NCBI GenBank assembly: GCA_029547185.1
Contig: JAKPPU010000032.1
Span: 105,641 to 169,640 of the forward strand
DNA from: Deltaproteobacteria bacterium
GTDB taxonomy: Bacteria; Desulfobacterota; Desulfomonilia; UBA1062
Direction: 5' to 3'
DNA length: 64,000 nucleotides
Shown: positions 8,472 through 16,007 of the stretch, one piece after another
Numbering within the stretch: position 1 is the stretch's first letter
Layout: each line of letters begins with the position of its first letter
Notes under the pieces: generated by a model
Told to the model about the DNA's origin: nothing
The model's input: the letters and a program-made list of their open reading frames with translations, nothing else
The model's database searches: none
Program-made: the position numbers and the translations under genes

Positions 8472-9091
8472 ACATCGGACCCTACTCAATCGAAGACTAT
8501 ATGCACATGATCAAGTCGTTCCACGGCAATATCGCGCCGGGGCTCATCATCGGAGGATTCATGGTGGATCTCGCAAAGAAAAATCTTCCCGACGAGATCC
8601 TCTTTGACGCCATCAGCGAGACGAGCACCTGTCTACCGGATGCGATCCAGCTCCTGACGCCCTGCACCATCGGCAACGGCTGGCTCAAGGTTATGAACTT
8701 CGGGCGGTATGCCCTCTGCCTCTATGACAAGTATCAGGGGAAAGGCGTGAGGGTGTATCTCGATTCCGATAAGGTGGAGAACTGGCCGGAGATCAGGGAC
8801 TGGTTTTTCAAGAAGAAGACGAGGAAGGAGCAGGACCCGAACAGGCTCAGGGACGAGATCATCGAGGCGGGCCCCGACATTCTCACCTGCCAGAGGGTGG
8901 TCGTCGAAGGTGCGTTTCTCGGCAAGAAGGGCAAGGGAGCCATTGCGAAATGCCCGTCGTGCAACGAGGCGTATCCGGTCAAGGATGGGACCCTATGCCT
9001 CGCCTGCCAGGGGGGCAGCCCGTATCGAGACACACCCCGGACAGACCCGACCGAGGAAAAGCCGAGTCTGCGGATAATAACCGGAGATTGA
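8468..9091 (+). CDS. FmdE-like protein with C-terminal zinc ribbon
   Basis: 207-residue protein of the FmdE / formylmethanofuran dehydrogenase subunit E family. The N-terminal domain has the typical H-G-x-x-x-P-G start (FHGNIAPGLIIGGFMVDLA) and a cysteine-bearing segment (STCLPDAIQLLTPCTIGNG). The C-terminus has a zinc ribbon (CPSC..CLAC). In methanogens FmdE belongs to a Mo/W formyl-MFR dehydrogenase. Bacterial homologues next to molybdate transporters and formate dehydrogenases are thought to act in molybdenum cofactor or Mo-enzyme maturation, but this is not established. The ATGA overlap with modC makes it part of the mod operon. Confidence 0.75.
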   Translation: MNIGPYSIEDYMHMIKSFHGNIAPGLIIGGFMVDLAKKNLPDEILFDAISETSTCLPDAIQLLTPCTIGNGWLKVMNFGRYALCLYDKYQGKGVRVYLDSDKVENWPEIRDWFFKKKTRKEQDPNRLRDEIIEAGPDILTCQRVVVEGAFLGKKGKGAIAKCPSCNEAYPVKDGTLCLACQGGSPYRDTPRTDPTEEKPSLRIITGD

Positions 9092-9095
9092 GCAC

Positions 9096-11027
9096 GTGGG
9101 ATTCGATCGTCTGTTCTCACCCATCGCCATACAGGGGATGGAGCTTAAGAACCGCATCGTCATGCTCCCCATGAGCACGGGATTCACCGAGCCCGACAAT
9201 ACGACAGGCGATCGCTTCATCAACTTCTATACCGAGAGGGCAAAGGGCGGCGCCGGTCTGATCGTCATTCCCTTCACCCCGATGAGTGACGGGGCACCCA
9301 TCGAGCCCGGGCTCTTCGACGACCGCTTCCTCCCCGGCGTCAGCAGACTCACGTCGGAGATTCATTCATACGGCGCCAAGGCAGCGGCCCAGCTGATTAT
9401 CTCGTACATCGTCATCCTCCACGGCGGCCTCCCCGAAATAGTAGGCCCGTCGCCCGTTTTCAACAAGATCCTGCGCACGGTCCCGAGAGAGCTCACCAGG
9501 GACGAGATACGCCTCATCGTCTCCGCATTCGGCGATGCGGCCCGACGTTCGCGCGAGGGAGGCTTCGATGCCGTAGAGGTCCTTGTCGGCGGCGGCTACA
9601 TCCTGAACCGCTTCCTCTCACCAATCGGCAACGAGCGAAAGGACGAATACGGAGGCAGCCTCGAAAACAGGATGAGGATCATCCTCGAGATCATCGAGGA
9701 CATCAGGGAGAAGGCGGGCAGGGATTTCCCCATCATGTGCCGCCTGAATGTCGATGAACAGATGCCGGGCGGGCACACCATCGAGGAGTCGAAAGAGGTG
9801 GCCAGGGCCCTCGAAAGGGCCGGCGTCAGCGCGATAACCATCTACACCGGCTGGCATGAGTCTCCCGTCCCGACGGTAGCGCCTTCGCTGCCCAAGGGCG
9901 CCTTTGCCCACCTGTCCCAGAAGCTCAAAGAGTGCATAGATATTCCGGTCATCGCCACCAACCGGATCAACGACCCCTACATCGCGGAAAAGATCCTGGC
10001 CGAGGGAAAGGCCGACCTCATCGGCATGGGACGGGCCCTCCTGGCCGACCCCGAGCTCCCGAACAAGGCCGGGGAAGGCCGGGTCGAGGAGATCCTCCCC
10101 TGCCTGGCCTGCTCCGAGTGCCTTGCGCTGCTCATGGCTGCAGCGTACGGCGGGGCTGCCGGCATCGATCGGTCGTTCTGCAGTGTCAACCCCCTGGCCG
10201 GGAAAGAGGCTGAAGGACTCCTCGATGCGCCGGCCCGGAAGAAGCGGGTGTACGTCATCGGCAGCGGTCCGGCGGGCATGGTCGCGGCAAGAACGGCAGC
10301 CTCAAGAGGCCACGAGGTAACCGTGCTCGAAAGGGAGAGCGGGCCGGGAGGCAGGCTTGTCACCGCAGCCCTTCCTCCGTTCAAGGATGAGATCCGAAAC
10401 CTCGTCCGGAGCCTCCATGTGCAGGGTCGGAAGGCGGGTGTCAAATTCAGGTTCAATACCCATGCCGGTCCCGAGCTCATCGAAAGGGAGAAGCCGGATG
10501 CCGTCGTGCTGGCAACAGGGGCCGACGTCCTCATCCCTCCCGTGCCGGGAATCGGCGGGCGCAATGTCGTGCCGGCAGAGGACGTGCTCACCGGGCACCA
10601 GAGCGTGCACGGGTCGGTAATAGTTGTCGGCGGCGGGATGGTCGGCTGTGAGACGGCCGAGTTCCTCGTCGAGAGAGGCGTGAAGGACGTGACGGTTCTC
10701 GAGATGCTCGGCCGGATGGCGGACAACGTCGTTCCCACATACCGCCCCTTTTTCCTCGCACGGCTGAAAGATGCCGGTGTGAAGCTCGAAGCCAATACGA
10801 CCGTAACCGGGATCACGGAGCAGGGCGTCAGCGTCGTGAAGAATGAAGTCCCCGGATTCGTTCCCGGAGACACGGTGGTCCTCGCGGCAGGCTTCAGGGC
10901 GGACCCCGAAAAGCTCGAGCGGTTCAAGGGAAGCGCTGCCGAGGTCTACTCGGTGGGTGACTGCGTGAAGGCCCGGACAATCAAGGATGCCATCGAAGAG
11001 GGGTTCAGAGTAGGAAAATCGCTTTGA
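9096..11027 (+). CDS. fadH: FadH-type 2,4-dienoyl-CoA reductase / OYE-family iron-sulfur flavoenzyme
   Basis: 643 residues starting at GTG. An N-terminal OYE-type FMN barrel (~1-330) is followed by a 4Fe-4S motif (CLACSECL...FCSVNP) and a C-terminal FAD/NAD(P) module (YVIGSGPAGMVAA; IVVGGGMVGCETAEF; SVGDC). Both catalytic residues of E. coli FadH have equivalents: Tyr in the GYILNRFLSP segment and His in TGWHES. The stretch IPVIATNRINDP also matches FadH. It probably reduces 2,4-dienoyl-CoA or a related enoyl substrate with NAD(P)H. It follows the FmdE-like gene by four bases but has no obvious molybdenum link, so it may be read-through cargo. Confidence 0.85.
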   Translation: MGFDRLFSPIAIQGMELKNRIVMLPMSTGFTEPDNTTGDRFINFYTERAKGGAGLIVIPFTPMSDGAPIEPGLFDDRFLPGVSRLTSEIHSYGAKAAAQLIISYIVILHGGLPEIVGPSPVFNKILRTVPRELTRDEIRLIVSAFGDAARRSREGGFDAVEVLVGGGYILNRFLSPIGNERKDEYGGSLENRMRIILEIIEDIREKAGRDFPIMCRLNVDEQMPGGHTIEESKEVARALERAGVSAITIYTGWHESPVPTVAPSLPKGAFAHLSQKLKECIDIPVIATNRINDPYIAEKILAEGKADLIGMGRALLADPELPNKAGEGRVEEILPCLACSECLALLMAAAYGGAAGIDRSFCSVNPLAGKEAEGLLDAPARKKRVYVIGSGPAGMVAARTAASRGHEVTVLERESGPGGRLVTAALPPFKDEIRNLVRSLHVQGRKAGVKFRFNTHAGPELIEREKPDAVVLATGADVLIPPVPGIGGRNVVPAEDVLTGHQSVHGSVIVVGGGMVGCETAEFLVERGVKDVTVLEMLGRMADNVVPTYRPFFLARLKDAGVKLEANTTVTGITEQGVSVVKNEVPGFVPGDTVVLAAGFRADPEKLERFKGSAAEVYSVGDCVKARTIKDAIEEGFRVGKSL

Positions 11028-11141
11028 CGGACATCCGGCTTATTGATCCGGCAGCTCATTCTCCGAATCACACACGGCCCATTTCCAGGATTCTGTTCAG
11101 TGATTCATTTGCCGGATCAGAAAAATCCCTGAAGCGGACGG

Positions 11142-11396
11142 ATGACGATTAGGCTTGATTTTTCTTCGGCCGCGGACAAAATTGGATTCATGATACAGGT
11201 CGTCGAAGGAAGGGTCTGCGAGGTCTGCGGGAAGAACGAGGCAGTGGTCGCATGCAACGGGTGCGGCAAGGCGCTCTGCAGGGAGTGCCGGACCTTCGAT
11301 ATCTGGTGCTATGGCTGCGGCCACGGCAACACCATGGCGTTCTGCAAAGAGTGCAACAAAAACCCGGACGTAAACATCTGGAAGGGTCAAAAGTAA
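11142..11396 (+). CDS. Small protein with five CxxC pairs
   Basis: 84 residues (68 if started at the second Met). Ten cysteines form five CxxC pairs (VCEVC, ACNGC, LCREC, WCYGC, FCKEC), a B-box or treble-clef-like zinc-binding pattern. No signal peptide. Neither start has a strong ribosome-binding site. Function not recognised; zinc binding is inferred from the cysteines alone. Confidence 0.6.
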   Translation: MTIRLDFSSAADKIGFMIQVVEGRVCEVCGKNEAVVACNGCGKALCRECRTFDIWCYGCGHGNTMAFCKECNKNPDVNIWKGQK

Positions 11397-11598
11397 CCGG
11401 AGCCGCGGAGGCATGTACGTAAACACCGATATCCCCTTCGATGAAGGCACCTATCTCAATGCACAGCTGGATCTGGGAGGTTCCGGCAGGCCTCTCTGGG
11501 TCCAGGGCCGAGTCGTGAGGTCCTCGGGAGAGGGCGTGGCGATGGAGTTCTCCCATGCGGAGATGGAGGGGTTGAGCAGGGCGCTGACGATATCATGA
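11374..11598 (+). pseudogene. PilZ-domain remnant (N-terminal half missing)
   Basis: This frame overlaps the end of the CxxC gene and encodes the second half of a PilZ (cyclic-di-GMP-binding) domain: RSRGGMYVNTDIPFDEGTYL resembles the D/N-x-S-x-x-G-(G/A)-M motif, then strands ending in VRSSGEGVAMEFSHAEMEG. The N-terminal RxxxR c-di-GMP motif is absent and a stop closes the frame at 11371. Starting at ATG 11413 it would give 61 residues. Most likely a deletion joined a PilZ gene fragment to the CxxC gene; an intact short form is possible. Confidence 0.5.
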
Positions 11599-11893
11599 AC
11601 CGAGCCGGTTTCACTCCGTAATCCAAGGCCTCCTGAAACCCTTCGAATCTGGAAATTTTTTTCTCCTTTGGAGAAATATATTACTCACGCCAAATTCAGC
11701 ATTTTCTTGGATGATTTTATAAATCTTTGATAATAAAGAAGAGATTTGTTTTGATGTATCTCCTGTCTCGGTTTTATCAGCCTTTTTTTCTGGCATGATA
11801 ATTGATAAAAATCACGACGGTAAATTGTGTTTATGGAATTACCAGGAAAGTACCGGCAGGTTTACATCTCGAATATCAGGGAGAGAAGGCTAC
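11599..11893. other. AT-rich intergenic region upstream of HMG-CoA reductase
   Basis: Markedly more AT-rich than its surroundings. Contains the hairpin TTTCTCC-TTT-GGAGAAA (11660-11676) and presumably the promoter of the next gene; no promoter can be chosen with confidence. Short frames on either strand lack ribosome-binding sites and recognisable domains. Confidence 0.4.
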
Positions 11894-13501
11894 ATGGGAA
11901 ATACAACGAAAGAGCCCGGGCTTGTATTGATCCACCGTTCTTCGGAAACCAGGAATCAAGTCGTCATCCCCCCGATCATCATGAAGAAGATCTACTCGAT
12001 CGGAAGTCTGAAAAACATTGAAGAGGGTGTGTCGTTCACCATAAAGAATCCGCTGAAAGACACCCTGATCATCGGGCTCAACGGACTTTCCCTCGATGGT
12101 TGTGTGATTCCCCCGGAAGATGTGGAGTTGAAGAGCGACGGAATGAGCCTCAGGGCGAGCGAGATGAGCGAAAACCAGCCCTTTCCCTTTCCCATGGGCC
12201 AGGATGTGGAATTCCATGTGCGCGCTCTGCCCCTGGCAAAGCACACCGAGCATAAGATCGCCGTATCGTGCAGCACCGATCTTTACGGTATGCTGAACCT
12301 GGAGGCATCAGATATCGTTATCGAGATGAGAGAATCCCGGAAGAAGCTGCCGTACGACAAGCAGAACAACTACAGCATGGACGTCATCAGGGCCCGGCAG
12401 AAGTTCGTGGAAGAGTATACGGGTACGAGCTTCAATCACATCAAGAATCACTCCTTCGACCCCATCGTAACGCAGGGGAACATAGAGAACTTCACCGGCG
12501 TCGCACAGGTGCCTCTCGGGTTTGCCGGCCCGCTCCTCATCAACGGCGAACATGCCAAGGGCGAGTTCCTTATCCCCATGTGCACGAGCGAAGGGACCCT
12601 CGTGGCATCCTACAACAGGGGCATGAAGCTCATTAACATGTGCGGAGGGGTCAAGGTGACCGTGGTCGAAGACCGCATGCAGAGGTCGCCGGCATTCGCC
12701 TTCGACTCGGCCCGGGAAGGCAGGGACTTCATGCTCTGGGTAGACGAGCACATGGATGAGATCCGGAAGCATGCCGAGTCCGGCTCGAAGGTCGCCAAGC
12801 TCCTGGGCATCGAAAGGTACATGGCGAGCAGGCTCGTCTACTTAAGGTTCAACTACTACACGGGAGACGCTGCAGGCCAGAACATGGTGAGCATGTGCAC
12901 CTATACGGCATGCAACTGGATCCTCTCCCAGGTCGATACGGTCCGGCACTTCTATATGGACGGCAACATCTCCACCGACAAGAAGGCGTCCTTCATCAAC
13001 AACCTCAATACCCGCGGCAAGAGGGTCATCGGAGAGATCCTCATCCCAAAAGAGATCATGATGCAGCACATGAGGGTCGATCCCGTAACTCTCGACTATC
13101 TCTGCAGGGCATGCCAGCTCGGCGCCTTCATGGGAGGAGCCGTGAGCAACGGCCTCCATGCAGCCAATGCCCTGGCAGCTATCTTCATCGCAACCGGCCA
13201 GGACGTGGCGAACGTGTCGGAGTCGTCCACGGGCATGGTGTGCACCGAGATCACGCCCGAGGGTGATCTGTACGGGTCGCTGACGCTCCCTTCACTGATC
13301 GTGGCTACGTACGGCGGCGGCACAGGCCTTCCCACCCAGCGGGAATGCCTCGAGTCGCTCGGGTGCTACGGCCTCGGCAAGGCAATGAAATTCGCAGAGA
13401 TCGTGACCGCTGCCGCCACCGCAGGGGAAATCTCCCTTGCCGGAGCGATCGCGTCGCTCGACTGGGTCACGAGCCACGAGCGCCTGGGCAAGAACCGCTA
13501 G
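11894..13501 (+). CDS. Hydroxymethylglutaryl-CoA reductase, class-I-type catalytic domain with unusual N-terminal domain
   Basis: 535 residues. From about residue 175 it is an HMG-CoA reductase (HMG-CoA + 2 NADPH to mevalonate + CoA). All four class-I catalytic residues have equivalents: Glu in CTSEGTLVAS, Lys in STDKKASFIN, Asp in IATGQDVANV, His in TSHERLGKNR. The dinucleotide-site segment GDAAGQNMVS is also present. The ~140-residue N-terminus is predicted beta-rich, has no membrane segments, and differs from the membrane domain of eukaryotic class I enzymes; I do not recognise it. The start is set at MGNTTKEP, preceded by GAGAGAAGG; the longer frame has no ribosome-binding site. No other mevalonate-pathway gene is in the window. 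Confidence 0.88.
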   Translation: MGNTTKEPGLVLIHRSSETRNQVVIPPIIMKKIYSIGSLKNIEEGVSFTIKNPLKDTLIIGLNGLSLDGCVIPPEDVELKSDGMSLRASEMSENQPFPFPMGQDVEFHVRALPLAKHTEHKIAVSCSTDLYGMLNLEASDIVIEMRESRKKLPYDKQNNYSMDVIRARQKFVEEYTGTSFNHIKNHSFDPIVTQGNIENFTGVAQVPLGFAGPLLINGEHAKGEFLIPMCTSEGTLVASYNRGMKLINMCGGVKVTVVEDRMQRSPAFAFDSAREGRDFMLWVDEHMDEIRKHAESGSKVAKLLGIERYMASRLVYLRFNYYTGDAAGQNMVSMCTYTACNWILSQVDTVRHFYMDGNISTDKKASFINNLNTRGKRVIGEILIPKEIMMQHMRVDPVTLDYLCRACQLGAFMGGAVSNGLHAANALAAIFIATGQDVANVSESSTGMVCTEITPEGDLYGSLTLPSLIVATYGGGTGLPTQRECLESLGCYGLGKAMKFAEIVTAAATAGEISLAGAIASLDWVTSHERLGKNR

Positions 13502-13597
13502 TATACGGCAGCATCCAAACCAAGAGGGAGATATGCAGATTCAAGGACGATGCATTAAGGTCGAGTCCCCTGCAGATCAGCCCAGAGGGTCATTCCT

Positions 13598-14593
13598 ATG
13601 GAATACAGCTATCCGGGAATCCGGGGACAGGTCGATCTCTTCACCCTCGAAGAGCGGCTCTCATACCTCAGGAGATACGGCAACCAGTGCATGTCTTTTT
13701 CAACGCTCCAGCCCGAGATGCATTTCTTCGATGTCCCGGGCATCGGATTCATTGCCTTCAGGGAGAAATGGGGCAACCGTCTGACCCTCGCCGATCCGGT
13801 ATGCGATGCGAAGGACCGCGAGGTCCTGCTCAGAGAGCTTCACAGGGACGGCAAGCGCACGACCTTTGTTCAGATCTCCCAGGAGGTTGCAGAACTGCTC
13901 CATGACAAGTTCGGGTACTATGCCACCCAGTTCGGATCCGAGATCAGCGTCGACCTCGAAAAGTGGGACCTGAAGGGAAAGAAGAAGCAGATCTTGAGGA
14001 CGTCCGTCAACCATGCCAAGAAGGCGGGTGTGGTCATCACTGAAAAGTTCGACTACGGCGAATGCCGACGGCTCGCGGATGAATGGCTGAAGACGCGCAG
14101 GTTCAGGAAATGCGAGATAGGATTTCTGATAAGGCCCATGGACATGGACTACCAGGAAGAGACGAGAAAGTTTTTTGCCTATCTGGATGGCGAGCTCATC
14201 GGGTTCGTCTATTTCGATCCGATCTACTTTCATGACAAGGTGATCGGATACGTGCCCAATATCTCCCGCTTCAGCGGCAGGTTCAAGCCGGGCGTCTTTT
14301 ACCCGCTCATGGTTCACGCCATCGAGGTATTCAAGAGCGAAGGCGTGAAGCAGTTGAATCTCGGGCTGTGCCCCCTGGTGGTGAGCGATCTCGACATGCC
14401 CTGCGAGTCTGCCCTCCAGAAAAAGCTCAATCGGTTCCTGTACCGGCACGGCAACTGGATATTCAGCTTCAAGGGGCTCTACTTCACCAAATCACGGTTC
14501 GACGGGGTCGTGACCAAGGTATTCGGCGCGCACAGGGAGTATCTCCCGGTAATACCCTTCCTGACCATGTTCAAGCTCTCGAACATGGTGTGA
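13598..14593 (+). CDS. DUF2156 / MprF-C-like (GNAT-fold) protein
   Basis: 331-residue soluble protein resembling the C-terminal domain of phosphatidylglycerol lysyltransferase (LPG_synthase_C), made of tandem GNAT folds. Typical segments: GFIAFREKWGNRLTLADPVC near the N-terminus, and LGLCPL followed by RFLYRHGNWIFSFKGLYFTKSRF near the C-terminus. It lacks the MprF membrane flippase part. Such proteins transfer aminoacyl or acyl groups to lipids or peptides; the substrate here is unknown. It lies 96 bp after the HMG-CoA reductase gene and is probably cotranscribed with it. Confidence 0.7.
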   Translation: MEYSYPGIRGQVDLFTLEERLSYLRRYGNQCMSFSTLQPEMHFFDVPGIGFIAFREKWGNRLTLADPVCDAKDREVLLRELHRDGKRTTFVQISQEVAELLHDKFGYYATQFGSEISVDLEKWDLKGKKKQILRTSVNHAKKAGVVITEKFDYGECRRLADEWLKTRRFRKCEIGFLIRPMDMDYQEETRKFFAYLDGELIGFVYFDPIYFHDKVIGYVPNISRFSGRFKPGVFYPLMVHAIEVFKSEGVKQLNLGLCPLVVSDLDMPCESALQKKLNRFLYRHGNWIFSFKGLYFTKSRFDGVVTKVFGAHREYLPVIPFLTMFKLSNMV

Positions 14594-14615
14594 GATACTT
14601 CAAGCGGACCTTTTG

Positions 14616-15284
14616 CTAGAGCGCTTTTTTCTGCCCCCGTATGGACCAGTGGCAGTCCATGCCGAGCATCTTGAAGTATTTTATCTCTGCAATTTCGAAG
14701 CCCAGTGACTTCAAGAGGCCGGGATAGTCGTAGATGGGGTGGACGGCATTGTCTGCGGTAAGCCAGTAGAGTGTCGCAGCGAAATACCAGTAGATGGTCT
14801 GGAATGTCTTATAGAAGCTGCCGCCGTTTTGCGGCAGGGTGAAGTCGCCGATGACCATTGAGCCGCCCGGCTTTACGCAGCTCGTGAGATGGGTCAGGAT
14901 CTGAAGCATCTTCTCCCTGGGAAATACGTTCAGAAAATAATTCGCGATGACCATGTCATAAACAGGACCGTGATGCTCCTGGAGGATGTCATTGTTTATT
15001 ATCCGGATGGGTTTGCTCAGCCTTGCCCGCTCGATCTTCTTCTGCATGTACTTGAGCATGGTCTTCGAGATATCGACCGCCGTGACATCGACCCCTCTCC
15101 TGGCCGCCTTTATTGCCTCGATGCCGTGCCCCACGCCCGCGATGAGCAGCTTGTCGCCCGGCTTGAGGTGATCGAGCATCGCCACCTTGCACTTCGGGAT
15201 CTGCCCCAGGCTGTAAAGGCTGCCCGTGAGCTCGTACTGGAATCCCATCAGCCAGTATCCATCTCTCAAGTCACCGTTTTTCAT
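14616..15284 (-). CDS. Class I SAM-dependent methyltransferase
   Basis: 222 residues with a Rossmann methyltransferase core: motif I LLIAGVGHGIEA, acidic residue in VTAVDIS, motif IV around YDMVIANYFLNVFP, and a post-core VKPGGSMVIGDFTLP. A UbiE/arsM-like lipid- or quinone-type methylase is possible, but no specific substrate motif is visible. It converges on the DUF2156 gene with 22 bp between stops. Confidence 0.8.
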   Translation of the reverse strand: MKNGDLRDGYWLMGFQYELTGSLYSLGQIPKCKVAMLDHLKPGDKLLIAGVGHGIEAIKAARRGVDVTAVDISKTMLKYMQKKIERARLSKPIRIINNDILQEHHGPVYDMVIANYFLNVFPREKMLQILTHLTSCVKPGGSMVIGDFTLPQNGGSFYKTFQTIYWYFAATLYWLTADNAVHPIYDYPGLLKSLGFEIAEIKYFKMLGMDCHWSIRGQKKAL

Positions 15285-15486
15285 AATGATCCCTCATTGA
15301 ATTTTTATTATCATCCGCACTCTTGGAACTATTGAACAAATTATACCATTTCTCCATCCTTTGTGCCACCACAATGGTGAAAATTATTTGGAGATTTGCC
15401 TATAAAACACTGGAAAACAGATGCGCTGCGGGTTATAGGAGATGTGGACTTTTTCAAGTCGGTATTAGACGAAGCACGAGGCATCC

Positions 15487-15939
15487 ATGAAGAAGAAAAA
15501 CGCAAAGGAAAATTCGGAAAACCAGGTACGCAAAACCCCGGAAAGCAGGACGGCCAGGGGCGAGCTCTATCGCTTCGGCGAGGTTGCCGTGCAGGTCGAA
15601 GGGGTGGACGTAAATATATGGCAGTGCTCGGTCGAGGGCACGACCATCGGGTTCGTGACCTATACCCCCGAATACAAGTTCAGGACCGAGAGCAAGGGGA
15701 GGGACTACGGCTTCCAGGGCTTCCATTCCGATACCATCGAAGACGCGCAGCTCTTTCCCGCAACCGACGTGAACCGCTATTCATCCTTGAGGAATGCAGC
15801 CAGGGCCGTCGTGGCCTGCCACTACAGCGGCAGGCAGTACACTTATATCCACGACAACATCGCCATCCTCGACGGCAAGGTCGTACCGGAAAGCGTGTTC
15901 AAAGGCAGGAAGATCATAAAGCCCACCCTCGAAAGCTGA
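15487..15939 (+). CDS. Hypothetical protein
   Basis: 150 residues. A charged Lys-rich N-terminus is followed by a predicted beta-rich domain (VQVEGVDVNIWQCSVEGTTIGFVTYTPEYKF). No signal peptide and no recognised domain. The ribosome-binding site is weak (AGG), so the start is uncertain. It is preferred over a very long frame in the other register because that frame is antisense to the acyl-CoA synthetase gene. Confidence 0.55.
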   Translation: MKKKNAKENSENQVRKTPESRTARGELYRFGEVAVQVEGVDVNIWQCSVEGTTIGFVTYTPEYKFRTESKGRDYGFQGFHSDTIEDAQLFPATDVNRYSSLRNAARAVVACHYSGRQYTYIHDNIAILDGKVVPESVFKGRKIIKPTLES

Positions 15940-16007
15940 AGTGCGAATGCCCTCAATCGGTGCGGTCGGCTTTGCACAAAAGGGGAGGACCGGACTCTCC
16001 CGTACGC

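Noticed and set aside
11611..11796. 61-codon minus-strand frame upstream of the HMG-CoA reductase
   Set aside because: Lies in AT-rich intergenic DNA, has no ribosome-binding site and no known domain.
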